Assembly (NCBI RefSeq): GCF_014133895.1
Contig: NC_050727.1
Span: forward strand, 1,240,001 to 1,304,000
DNA from: Torulaspora globosa
Lineage: Eukaryota > Ascomycota > Saccharomycetes > Saccharomycetales > Saccharomycetaceae
Length of the DNA stretch: 64,000 bases
Reading direction: 5' to 3'
Positions within the stretch are counted from its first letter, which is position 1. Each line of letters opens with the position of its first letter. Below are positions 1 through 8,605 of this stretch, piece by piece. The notes below the pieces were generated by a model that was not told the origin of the DNA, did no database searches, and saw nothing but the letters and a program-made list of their open reading frames with translations. Made by a program: the position numbers and the translations under genes.

Positions 1-578
1 CACATGACATATGTTCTTATCGTGACCACTTTCATGAGCGCATAATGAAGCGGTGTGAAGAATAAGGCAAGTTTTACCAGGTTGACCCAGTTTCTTGTAT
101 CGAGCGCTTTTCCAAGTACTTCTGCCCGCATAGTCCCCAGTTTATCTAGAACTGATTCCAGAACAATGACGATGTCATCCAGCGTGGGCGGTTCTGAGTC
201 TCTGAGGTCTTGGTAAATGGTCAATACGTAGTAGGCAAAAGTGAGCAACAGTAGAAAAGCACTCATTAGTCCCAGCCAGCACATAAAGATGTCGCTCAAA
301 CTAACCCAGCTTACGCCAGCTCCTCGCTCAGTAAACGTCAGCAGGTTAACCACGAAACATACCATAACCAGATGGATAAACGGGAGACACTTGTCCTCAC
401 AAACCCACATGGCATTACTCAGGGCACCATCGACAATTATTAGCAGAGGGTAGAATCGATAGAGGACACTCGACAGATTGCTGGGAGTGACAAAGGTCAA
501 GGTCGGTTTCTGGCCATGGTTGTATACAAACTTTGCCTGGCAACGGAACACCTTTTCTTGGTCACTTTTGGATCCCAT
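1..578 (-). CDS. PEX32: PEX32-like peroxin, N-terminal part (runs off window)
   Basis: An open frame on the minus strand begins at the ATG at 576-578 and stays open for 192 codons to the window edge. An in-frame TAG at 609-611 with no ATG in between fixes this start. The N-terminus has the short FVYNHGQKPTL stretch and hydrophobic segments around residues 40-60 and 95-120. These are followed by the acidic PPTLDDIVIVLESVLDKL block, all as I remember yeast Pex32. Pex32 belongs to the Pex30/31/32 reticulon-like family, which sits in ER membrane at peroxisome contact sites and controls peroxisome number and size. It is divergent from POP7, as in S. cerevisiae (YBR168W/YBR167C). The dysferlin-like C-terminal half is outside the window. 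Confidence 0.85.
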   Translation of the reverse strand, partial: MGSKSDQEKVFRCQAKFVYNHGQKPTLTFVTPSNLSSVLYRFYPLLIIVDGALSNAMWVCEDKCLPFIHLVMVCFVVNLLTFTERGAGVSWVSLSDIFMCWLGLMSAFLLLLTFAYYVLTIYQDLRDSEPPTLDDIVIVLESVLDKLGTMRAEVLGKALDTRNWVNLVKLALFFTPLHYALMKVVTIRTYVM

Positions 579-948
579 TCTTGATGCTGCTGAACTCGAG
601 TAGCTTATCTAACTGATCAGGGATCTTTTCTTGGGTGATGATTCGAATTGAGAGGCTTTCCATTGAAAGGCGCAACTGCAGGGTTTGGACCTTAAGTTGA
701 CTTCCGCTTTGTGTGTTGTGAAGCTGCTGTTGCTCAGTTCGCACTGGCCATCGATTACCACACCCTGTAGGCCGTCGTAAGGATTAGACGGCCGGCATTG
801 GATCAATTTTAAAGTGTAGTGTTAAAATTGTGTGTATCTGAATCATTCGGCAATAGAGCCGATACGATTAGACTAGAGCCTCATCGAACACTCTTGAGTA
901 CGCAGCAGGGTCTCAAGTCGGTCATTTCCACGACCCAGAGGATCAAAG
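579..948. other. intergenic, PEX32/POP7 divergent promoter
   Basis: 370 bp between two divergent starts. Short frames here lack family resemblance. I see no canonical TATA box or recognisable factor site. Confidence 0.5.
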
Positions 949-1344
949 ATGGTTCATGCCAAGCTGATAAGAAAGCTTCCGTCTGTGAAGGTGCTGACTA
1001 GGAAGCAGATCAAGACCACCATGTACGTCAAGTCGAATACTCCGTATATCAGCGCCCTGAAGCGAATCAAGAAGTTTCTGCGCGATCTAGAGAAGAATGG
1101 GGCCTCCTACGTTGTGGTTCTCGGCATGGGGAAGGCCACTGAGAAGACATTGTCGCTTGGATGCCATTTCGAGCAGCAACTAGGTAAGAAAGTGGAGGTA
1201 TTAACAAGAACGGTCGAGTTGGTCGACGAAGTATCGGCAGAGAGTGAAGAATCAATCGAGAATGAGGATCTTCGCGACATTGACCGAGAAACGACATTGA
1301 AGAAACGTTGCGTGAGCGGAGTCGAGCTTCGGGTGTACCCATGA
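949..1344 (+). CDS. POP7: RNase P/MRP subunit Pop7 (Rpp20, Alba fold)
   Basis: 131 residues, against about 140 in S. cerevisiae. Pop7 is a protein subunit of nuclear RNase P (tRNA 5' processing) and RNase MRP (pre-rRNA processing). It pairs with Pop6 on the P3 domain of the RNA. The Alba-type core is visible: MYVKSNTPYISALKRIKKFL (residues 25-44), SYVVVLGMGKATEKTLSLG with its glycine turn, then the strand KVEVLTRTVELVDEV. An acidic linker follows, and then the KKRCVSGVELRVYP end typical of the yeast protein. The ATG at 949 is the first in frame. It is convergent with the next gene, leaving 14 bp between stop codons. Confidence 0.92.
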   Translation: MVHAKLIRKLPSVKVLTRKQIKTTMYVKSNTPYISALKRIKKFLRDLEKNGASYVVVLGMGKATEKTLSLGCHFEQQLGKKVEVLTRTVELVDEVSAESEESIENEDLRDIDRETTLKKRCVSGVELRVYP

Positions 1345-1358
1345 CTATATATGCGAAT

Positions 1359-1949
1359 TTAAACATGTACATTAGAGAGATTTTCGTTCAACCCATCGAT
1401 TCGAAGTACTCTTCGAGAGCTTTCAGCCATAAATTCCAATTCCTGGATTTCCCTTGCGATCTTGTTCTTCTTATTCAGAGGCTGATATCTCTCTACAAGC
1501 TCATCACACAGCTCTGCGCACTTTGCGTAATCTCTGTGGTAGTACAACCTTCGACAGAAGTCGCTCAGCTTTTGCCTCGTCAGCTTCACTTCGAAATGCT
1601 CGTTAGGGTCTTTCAGCAGATCCATCGGTTGTACATTATCCATCCATCCAATCTCGGTCCTTTTTGGTCCTCCTTCCACCTGGAAATGCTGGTAAAGCTG
1701 ATTTTGGTATTCCTCGTCCGATTGGCCCTTCCGCACCTTCGTCTTGCCGGTAGCTTTGCGAACCAGGACCTCACCGGAAGTTTCATCGAGCGAGATGGGT
1801 TTCGTTATGGATTGGTTCTTGGCGCCGTTTCTTCTCGAATACCCACCGGCATCATCCGCAGATCTGGCAGCTGTGAGCTCTGACATGTTTCTTATGAACC
1901 GTAATCCGATGGTGGCCGATGTACGAGGCAAGGAGCGGAGATGCTGCAT
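1359..1949 (-). CDS. putative mitochondrial protein at the YPL107W position
   Basis: 196 residues from an ATG at 1947-1949. The first 21 residues are rich in Arg and Ser and lack acidic residues, as in a mitochondrial presequence; a second Met at residue 22 is an alternative start. The C-terminal half is predicted helical, with a TPR-like run (residues about 125-185: RLYYHRDYAKCAELCDELVE and following). No family was recognised by sequence. Gene order points to YPL107W: the window interleaves YBR164-168 with YPL107-112, and a minus-strand gene here is what that predicts. S. cerevisiae YPL107W is uncharacterised with reported mitochondrial localisation. Assignment by synteny is inference. Confidence 0.6.
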   Translation of the reverse strand: MQHLRSLPRTSATIGLRFIRNMSELTAARSADDAGGYSRRNGAKNQSITKPISLDETSGEVLVRKATGKTKVRKGQSDEEYQNQLYQHFQVEGGPKRTEIGWMDNVQPMDLLKDPNEHFEVKLTRQKLSDFCRRLYYHRDYAKCAELCDELVERYQPLNKKNKIAREIQELEFMAESSRRVLRIDGLNENLSNVHV

Positions 1950-2006
1950 CCAATGTAGCCTTCAGTGGACGTATATGCTGTAATTTTTCACTTTTAATTA
2001 CTGTCG

Positions 2007-2615
2007 CTAAGATTGAAAAAGCTGCACTTTGATGCTACCATCACCATAGTGATGCTCTTGGCAGTCCTTTTCTGGAGCCTTTGGATCGTGGAACTCGTAG
2101 ATCACTACGCCAAAGTCGATATACTCTTGGTTTCCGAGTGCAATCATGGGCGCATGCCAAATCCCGGCACCATAGGTGACCGCTTGGTTACCTCTACAGA
2201 GAAACGCCTTCAAGGTTGACAGATCTGGCCTACCAGTTTCGCAGTCTTCGAGAGCAACCACCACGAGGTAACGTGGCTGGTGTTCTGGACAGCCCATTGG
2301 GATGAAGGTTTGCGAACTGGAGGGATGCTTCTCGAGCACTCTGATCGAGTGCTCAATGGCTCTACCCTCGCTAATGCTAACCGGTCCTCTGAGATGTGGT
2401 TGGGAGAAGCATCTGAACAGGTTCCAATTCGGCGTTCCCTCGAATGGATATTTTTTCTCAATTTGGCTCACACCTAGCAGCTTGATTGCAGTACCTTGGT
2501 TGGCCGTCCTTGAAGAGTCGTCAGCGTTCGAGACCTGCTCATCTGGTGATATTATAGATCCGTATGGTGCAAAAGCATCAATCGTCAGCGGTGTCGCCTT
2601 GATAAGTACAGCCAT
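2007..2615 (-). CDS. DAL3: ureidoglycolate lyase (allantoin catabolism)
   Basis: 202 residues. Dal3 splits ureidoglycolate to glyoxylate and urea, the last dedicated step of allantoin degradation before urea amidolyase. The family pattern is clear: IISPDE near the N-terminus, ANQGTAIKLL, PNWNLFRCF, HSIRVLEKHP, FIPMG, GNQAVTYGAGIWHAPM and the end PEKDCQEHHY. The frame extends 22 codons further upstream. I chose the ATG at 2613-2615 because MAVLIKATPLTIDAFAPYG aligns with the known N-terminus. It stands alone next to TYR1, not in a DAL cluster. No convincing GATAAG repeat pair was seen in its promoter. Confidence 0.93.
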   Translation of the reverse strand: MAVLIKATPLTIDAFAPYGSIISPDEQVSNADDSSRTANQGTAIKLLGVSQIEKKYPFEGTPNWNLFRCFSQPHLRGPVSISEGRAIEHSIRVLEKHPSSSQTFIPMGCPEHQPRYLVVVALEDCETGRPDLSTLKAFLCRGNQAVTYGAGIWHAPMIALGNQEYIDFGVVIYEFHDPKAPEKDCQEHHYGDGSIKVQLFQS

Positions 2616-3058
2616 AGTAGTGCTCTGACCTCCAATGGCGATCTTCTGCTGGCAGTGGAGGGTCAAATCGTTCAGCTTCATAGCGAGGTAGTGCGGTCAA
2701 GAAGCGGAAAGTTTAAAGAAGTCGTCAAGCCTCTCGTTACGGTCACTATTGCTATCGTACTTAAGTAATACGTAGAAGTTTTGAGCAAACGCTTGATGCT
2801 TCTGCCTTTACTGCAATATAAATCGCCTGACGGCCGCCGATGCCTGCTTTTTGGTGGGGAAATACCAATGGCACAATAATCACTTGTCTTAAATACTTGA
2901 GATTCTACGATTGAGCCTTGCAACGGGTTGGGCTATTCAGCTTTTGTGTCAGTTGTCAAGTATGTAGTCTTGAAAGATTTCACCGAGGAACGGCTAATCA
3001 TTTGAATCCAACAGCGATAAAAGGTCCATTGGCCACAGAAGGGACCCATTGAGTTGAT
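2616..3058. other. intergenic, DAL3/TYR1 divergent promoter
   Basis: 443 bp between divergent starts. One GATAA core lies at about 3016-3020, 40 bp before TYR1. No paired GATAAG sites, no DAL-type upstream induction element and no TGACTCA were found by eye. Short frames here look like noise. Confidence 0.45.
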
Positions 3059-4384
3059 ATGGTGAGTGCTGAGCAGATCGAAGAATGGAAGGCAACGAAG
3101 ACCATTGGTATCATAGGTCTCGGCGACATGGGTCTGTTGTACGCTACAAAGTTTTCGGAAGCCGGTTGGAAGGTGGTTTGCTGCGATAAAGAGGAAAACT
3201 ACGAGTCTTTGAAGGCTCAACATGCCGGGTGTAGGTTCCAGATCCTGTTAAATGGGCATCTTGTCTCGAGAGTGAGCGATTACGTTATTTATAGCGTTGA
3301 AGCTGAGAATATCGACAAGATTGTGTCAATCTATGGACCATCCACTAAACTGAATGCGATTGTGGGCGGCCAAACAAGTTGCAAAACACCAGAGATCAAC
3401 GCGTTCGAACGTCATCTCCCCTCTGATATCGAAATTATAACAGTGCATTCATTGCATGGTCCGCGAGTGAACAGCGAGGGCCAACCATTGGTTATAATAG
3501 AGCACAGATGCACAAAGAAGGAGTCCCTAGAATTTGTGGAAGCTGTCGTATCATGTCTTAAGAGCAAGAAAGTCTATTTATCGTACGAGGAGCATGATAA
3601 GATTACAGCGGATACGCAAGCGGTGACTCATGCAGCATTTTTAAGCATGGGATCGGCATGGGCTAAGATCAAGGTTTATCCTTGGACATTAGGCACCGAC
3701 AAATGGTATGGTAGCTTGGAGAACGTCAAGATGAACATATCATTGAGAATTTACTCAAACAAGTGGCATGTCTATGCAGGCCTGGCGATCACAAACCCGT
3801 CAGCGCACAACCAAATACTGCAGTACGCTGCTAGCGCCACAGAACTTTTCTCGTTGTTCTTGAGACATGATGAGAAGCAACTCACAGAAAGGCTCATGAG
3901 GGCCAAAGAATTTGTATTTCAAGATCATACGGGCGACCTTCTCCTCGATGATAAAGTTCTAGACAAGTATTCACTGGCGCCCAAGGAGAATATCGCTGAG
4001 GGGAAGAAACCGGTCCCCAATTCGCATTTATCGTTGTTGGCAATTGTCGACTCATGGTACCAGCTCGGTATCAATCCTTATGATCATATGATCTGCTCAA
4101 CGCCGCTATTTAGGGTATTTTTGGGTGTCTCAGAGTACCTCTTCTTGAAGCCTGGCCTTTTGGAACAAACAATCAAAGCGGCCATACATGACGAATCTTT
4201 CCGCAAGGACGACTTGGAATTTACCATCTCCACTAGAGAATGGAGCTCCATCGTAACATTCGCCAATTTTGACCTTTACAGAAGGCGGTTCGAAGAAGTG
4301 CAGGAATTTTTCAAACCAATGTTCCCTGAAGCCAATAAGATTGGCAATGAAATGCTAAAAACTATTGCTAGTCATTCCCATTAA
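3059..4384 (+). CDS. TYR1: prephenate dehydrogenase
   Basis: 441 residues (yeast Tyr1 is about 452). It oxidatively decarboxylates prephenate to 4-hydroxyphenylpyruvate in tyrosine synthesis, using NADP+ in yeast. The dinucleotide-binding glycine motif GLGDMG sits at residues 20-25. The substrate-site segment VHSLHGPRVNSEGQPLVI and the helical-domain block EEHDKITADTQAVTHAAFLSMG are intact. So are NPSAHNQILQYA and LSLLAIVDSWYQLGI. The ATG at 3059 matches the known MVSxxxIExWKATK start. It ends at SHSH, about ten residues shorter than the yeast tail. The UBS1 stop codon lies 76 bp downstream on the other strand. Confidence 0.97.
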   Translation: MVSAEQIEEWKATKTIGIIGLGDMGLLYATKFSEAGWKVVCCDKEENYESLKAQHAGCRFQILLNGHLVSRVSDYVIYSVEAENIDKIVSIYGPSTKLNAIVGGQTSCKTPEINAFERHLPSDIEIITVHSLHGPRVNSEGQPLVIIEHRCTKKESLEFVEAVVSCLKSKKVYLSYEEHDKITADTQAVTHAAFLSMGSAWAKIKVYPWTLGTDKWYGSLENVKMNISLRIYSNKWHVYAGLAITNPSAHNQILQYAASATELFSLFLRHDEKQLTERLMRAKEFVFQDHTGDLLLDDKVLDKYSLAPKENIAEGKKPVPNSHLSLLAIVDSWYQLGINPYDHMICSTPLFRVFLGVSEYLFLKPGLLEQTIKAAIHDESFRKDDLEFTISTREWSSIVTFANFDLYRRRFEEVQEFFKPMFPEANKIGNEMLKTIASHSH

Positions 4385-4460
4385 GAAATGTGTATTTATA
4401 TATGCTTCCTTGCGTCTACTTTCCAGAGGAAACGCTTCACGATTAAATGCTAGTATGAGG

Positions 4461-5150
4461 TCATTTCCTCGCCCTTTTCCTTCTATGTTCAGTGTGCTCC
4501 ATCTCGCTTGTGCCCGCATCAGACGTTCTCTTCAGCAGGGGATTCCCGGCGTGATAGCCACCGTCGCATGCAATAAGACTGTTCGTGGTGCAGGCGTGTG
4601 ACACCTGGTTCTCATGAGCGCTCGGTTCACCGAAATGGGTGCCACTGCTGCTCTGATAATGCGCCTTGACCATCTGATAGTCTCCCGGAGCTAAATTCCC
4701 CACCAGTTCCGGGAAGAACCGTTTAAAATCTCGGTTTATAATCCTATTCCAAGCAAACGTTAGCCTTGATCTATCATAATCCGTCATATCCGAGTCGCCC
4801 CTATCCTTCGCGAAGAAAAGACCCCATACCTGCTGTAGGAAGGGAACAAGTCCGCGGTCTAGTAAGATGCAGTTCAAATGCGTCAGTGAAACGCTTCTAT
4901 TAGTTGGGTATACTTCATTAGGTGTCAAGCATCTGAGGATAATAGCCGGCTCGTCCTCGGTTCCAATGAAAAGTTTGCCATAAATCTCAACCGAAGTGCC
5001 CGGATCATATAGCACTAAATGCCATACGTGTAAATTGGAATCCTGAGGCTTCAAATGATACAGGACATTGGCTCTTTCGGAGTATTGTGTATTGTACCGA
5101 GATAGGTTTTTCCAATCCCGCAGTAGTCTTCTTGTAGGCAGGCTTATCAT
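4461..5150 (-). CDS. UBS1: Ubs1-like E2-fold protein
   Basis: 229 residues (yeast UBS1 is about 277). UBS1 is a multicopy suppressor of ubc/cdc34 defects with an E2-like fold but no catalytic cysteine, and has been linked to nuclear protein export. Here a UBC-like core is visible: HVWHLVLYDPGTSVEIYGKLFIG, then PAIILRCLTPNEVYPTNRSVSLTHLN and LVPFLQQVWGLFF. There is no HPN-x-Cys active site, as expected for this family. The tail is low-complexity and basic (HRRKRARK). The identification leans on gene order, since it lies between TYR1 and ARL1 exactly as YBR165W does. The start is the ATG at 5148-5150. Confidence 0.85.
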   Translation of the reverse strand: MISLPTRRLLRDWKNLSRYNTQYSERANVLYHLKPQDSNLHVWHLVLYDPGTSVEIYGKLFIGTEDEPAIILRCLTPNEVYPTNRSVSLTHLNCILLDRGLVPFLQQVWGLFFAKDRGDSDMTDYDRSRLTFAWNRIINRDFKRFFPELVGNLAPGDYQMVKAHYQSSSGTHFGEPSAHENQVSHACTTNSLIACDGGYHAGNPLLKRTSDAGTSEMEHTEHRRKRARK

Positions 5151-5315
5151 AACCGCTAAACAAAGTCAATAGATTGTTCTAGCGATCAGCTAATCCGTTT
5201 GATTGGCCTTCGATGTGGAGCCCTTCTAGTAGTATTGTATTATGATAACAAGCTTCACCATTTTCTACTGAATTCCCTGCGAAGCCCTAAGCCGAATAAC
5301 TAAAGCCCTAACAGC

Positions 5316-5353
5316 CGGGTAACATTTTGGTGTCCGGATTATGCTGTTACCCG
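5316..5353. promoter_or_regulatory. inverted pair of Reb1 sites in UBS1/ARL1 promoter
   Basis: The 456-bp divergent intergenic region (5151-5606) holds CGGGTAA at 5316-5322 and TTACCCG at 5347-5353. Both are perfect cores of the Reb1 general regulatory factor, in opposite orientation about three helical turns apart. Reb1 sites commonly hold a nucleosome-free promoter open. No other structure is evident in this gap. Confidence 0.7.
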
Positions 5354-5606
5354 TATCTCGGACATTTTGGGGACTTCAGTTGCAAGCTTGGCCTTTCGAT
5401 CGGTATTTGAGTATGAGGCAATCAAGAGAAGAACACAGCCGCTATTAGCCACCATTGTTTGCGTTCGGACCTCTTCGGGCACCTTGCTTTATCTTTGCAC
5501 GCTTCTTTGCATTTTGGGCAAGCTGGATTGACTCACCTTGAATTCCCAACGGTCGCTTTTGATATTCTAGTATTCGGATCAAGAAACATACATCAGAACA
5601 TTCGGA

Positions 5607-6158
5607 ATGGGCAATTTCTTTAGTTCCATGTTTGATCGACTTTGGGGGGTGAATAAAGAGCTACGAATTCTGATCCTCGGACTGGATGGTGCTGGTAAAA
5701 CTACCATCTTGTACAGGTTGCAAATCGGGGAAGTAGTAACGACAAAGCCAACAATCGGTTTTAACGTGGAAACCCTCACGTATAAGAACCTGAAGTTGAA
5801 TGTATGGGATCTAGGTGGGCAGACTAGCATCAGACCGTACTGGAGGTGCTACTATGCCGACACGGCGGCGGTAATATTTGTCGTGGACTCTACCGATAAA
5901 GATCGTATGTCTACAGCTTCAAAAGAATTGCATCTCATGCTACAGGAGGAAGAACTGCAGGACGCCGCGCTGCTTGTTTTTGCAAACAAACAGGATCAGC
6001 CAGGCGCGCTAAGTGCTAGTGAGGTATCCAAGGAATTGAATCTGGTGGAACTGAAAGATAGAAGCTGGTCGATTGTAGCCTCCAGTGCCATCAAAGGTGA
6101 GGGTATCACCGAGGGACTCGACTGGCTAATAGATGTGATAAAGGAGGAGCAACTTTGA
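5607..6158 (+). CDS. ARL1: Arf-like small GTPase Arl1
   Basis: 183 residues, full family length. Arl1 is a trans-Golgi GTPase that recruits GRIP-domain golgins and acts with Arl3 and Sys1 in vesicle tethering. Gly2 in MGNFFSSMF is the N-myristoylation site with an amphipathic helix. The P-loop GLDGAGKT is at 25-32, switch I TKPTIGFN has its Thr at about 49, DLGGQ is at 68-72, NKQD at 127-130 and SSA at 159-161. All GTP-binding residues are present. It is divergent from UBS1 over the Reb1-containing region. Confidence 0.97.
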   Translation: MGNFFSSMFDRLWGVNKELRILILGLDGAGKTTILYRLQIGEVVTTKPTIGFNVETLTYKNLKLNVWDLGGQTSIRPYWRCYYADTAAVIFVVDSTDKDRMSTASKELHLMLQEEELQDAALLVFANKQDQPGALSASEVSKELNLVELKDRSWSIVASSAIKGEGITEGLDWLIDVIKEEQL

Positions 6159-6318
6159 AGTCTTTCTGTATGATTTGTACATAATTCTTTAAAACTAATG
6201 ATCATTTTTCGTAAGACGAATTCTCAATAGAAAAAAGGTTGATTGCGATACAAGATGAAGGAAGAGAAAGGAAGGAATTGGCAAGCATAGGGATTGCTTA
6301 ACACTGGCGAAGCCGACA

Positions 6319-8356
6319 ATGGTGCTGAGATTTGCATGTAATGGTGCTTGGAGAATCTTCCGATCGAGTAGTAGTCCGGTTTGGCGAGGAACTGTTAGAA
6401 ATCTTATAGTACCCGCTACGGGTGTACTTTCGCTTGCCTACCATCAAAATGCTCGATATCGACTACTGAATGAGACTCTTAAACCGGATCCCAGCGGTGA
6501 TACATTCGAAATGGGCCTGTATATATCCTCCCAAAGAGAAATTCAAGAAAAGATCCTGCAGACACGAGCAAAGAGACTCAAGCGATGCCGTAATGTGATG
6601 ACGTTATGTGCGAGAAAGCTTCTTTACTTTCTGAAGGACAATGTTATGGAACGGATCTTCACCGTACTGCGGTTTCTAGAGATTTCTGTGATTTTTGTTC
6701 CTGTCTTTCTAGCGTACCCAATATCATTCCTGGGAAAGCATCGCTTGATTCAGGAAGATGAGACAACCGCCGAAACGAGCGGCTCGTTGCTGTGGTACAC
6801 CATATTGCGCAAGGCGTTGGAATGGGCAGGTCCCAGCTTTATCAAACTCGGTCAGTGGGCGGGATCTCGCACCGACATGTTTCCTCGTGGCTTTTGCAAC
6901 GAATTGGGTAAGCTACACAGCAATGCACGGGCGCATTCGCTAGCATACACTAAAGAGAAGATCTGTCAGAGTTTAAACGATCAATATGAATTTGACGAAA
7001 TTTTTGAAGAATTTAACGACAAACCTTTAGGTGTCGGCGCCATCGCACAAGTCTACGTTGGGAAGCTCTCTGAGAGCTTTCTTGCTTCTCAGAAAATCAC
7101 CGAATTTGACAGGGATAACACCAAAAGCAGATGGTGTGCGGTGAAGATTATACATCCGAATGCTGGCCGACAAGTTAACAGGGATTTGAAGATAATGTCA
7201 TTTTTTGCCAACTTCATCAATAGAATACCGACAATGGAATGGCTTTCATTACCCTGCGAAGTGGAGAGTTTTAGCATTATGATGCGATTACAACTGGATT
7301 TGCGGATAGAATGTCTGAATTTGGAGAGGTTTAATGAGAATTTCAAGGACTCCATTCAAATTAAATTTCCTGAAGGTTTACGTCAATTATCGACAAGGGA
7401 CGTTCTTTTTGAGCAGTACATACATGGCTTTCCCATGGAGAAGTTCTTGAGCATCAAAGACCGCCTCCATAACGTGGAGCTTTGCCAGCAGGTCAGCAAT
7501 CCCTTCATTGATGCGTTCCTGCAAATGCTAATTCTAGATGACTTTGTTCATGCCGATTTGCATCCGGGCAATGTGATGCTACGGTTTGTTAAGCTGAACA
7601 AGTACGGGACAAAGATCGTCTCCAGCGAGGCAGAGGCCTTTCAAGTCGTGCACAGTCTCAAAAAGAAGATGCGCGAGAAGGATCCCACACTCATCGATGA
7701 GTTCAGAAAAGTGCTAGAGGAGTACACCCCGCAAATCTGCTTCATTGACGTCGGTCTCATAACGGAACTTAACAAGAAAAATCGTACTAACTTTATCGCG
7801 CTATTCAATGCATTGGCCCGGTTTGATGGCTACCAAGCCGGTGAGTTAATGATCGAAAGATCAAGAACCCCCGAGACTGCAATAAACAAAGAGGCCTTCG
7901 CATTGAAAGTACAAAAACTAGTTAACAACGTCAAAAAACGTACTTTTACCTTAGGTACCATTTCCATTGGGGAGCTGCTGGACCAGATGCTTTCCATGGT
8001 CCGCTCCCACCACGTCAGAATGGAGGGCGATTTTGTCTCCGTTGTTGTGGCGATTTTGCTTCTAGAAGGCATTGGAAGACAGCTCGATCCCGATCTAGAT
8101 CTCTTTGCAAGGTTCGTATCATATGTTCTTATCAATGGCTTCCCCATCGATCAAGTTTACTAACAAGAACAACAGCTCTTTACCCATACTGGGAGAATTC
8201 GGTATGCAGCGTGAAAACTTGAAACTACTGAACAGCGCCGATGTGCTGTCAATGCTCAAAGTCTGGATAGGATTAGAGATCCGCTACTTGATAAGCAGTT
8301 CGGCCAAGAACATCGTCGAATTGATCAAGACTGATCAACTATGTCCAAATTATTAG
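6319..8356 (+). CDS. CQD1: mitochondrial UbiB/ABC1-family kinase-like protein (spliced)
   Basis: I read this as join(6319..8111,8176..8356), 657 residues, which is the remembered length of YPL109C. Read without splicing, the frame stops at 8163 and lacks the conserved end. Splicing restores DLFASSLPILGEFG and a C-terminus finishing DQLCPNY. Cqd1 is an inner-membrane protein that affects coenzyme Q distribution and membrane architecture. Visible features are an Arg-rich mitochondrial N-terminus, hydrophobic segment 118-138, the UbiB signature FIKLGQWAGSR (174-184), the Ala-rich loop GVGAIAQVY (238-246), Lys276 in AVKIIHP, HADLHPGN at 411-418, and DVG at 477-479 in the DFG position. It sits next to GDE1, matching YPL109C-YPL110C. 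Confidence 0.92.
8112..8175 (+). other. spliceosomal intron in CQD1 (64 nt)
   Basis: The branch site TACTAAC is perfect at 8158-8164. The acceptor CAG ends at 8175, 12 nt past the branch adenosine. The donor reads AG|GTTCGT at 8112, which departs from GTATGT at two positions. Splicing joins AG of exon 1 to C of exon 2 (Ser) and keeps the conserved reading frame. An intron in YPL109C is also known in S. cerevisiae. Confidence 0.88.
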
Positions 8357-8377
8357 AGCTTCTGATCTAGTCACGTC

Positions 8378-8385
8378 GCACGTGC
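8378..8385. promoter_or_regulatory. CACGTG E-box (Pho4/Cbf1) upstream of GDE1
   Basis: GCACGTGC lies about 220 bp before the GDE1 ATG. GDE1 is a phosphate-responsive gene in S. cerevisiae, so Pho4 is the likely reader. Flanking bases alone do not exclude Cbf1. Confidence 0.6.
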
Positions 8386-8464
8386 AAGCATTGGTAATTA
8401 GCCGCTAAGCTCTCATTCGCAACACCTCGTGCCACTGAAACACTAGATTAGATCTCGACTTCGC

Positions 8465-8472
8465 TATATAAA
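8465..8472 (+). promoter_or_regulatory. TATA box of GDE1
   Basis: TATATAAA at 8465-8472, 86 bp downstream of the CACGTG box and 134 bp before the ATG. This spacing suits a regulated TATA promoter. Confidence 0.6.
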
Positions 8473-8605
8473 GAGCATCATAAACAGCTAGGAACGTCTT
8501 GTGCTGATTATCGTCTAGCGGTTATCGCTACTCTGAACGAGGTGGCTTTTGCGAGTCGGAAAGGAGCAAGGATAGGCTAATCGGGAGGTGTGAAAGAAAA
8601 GACAC

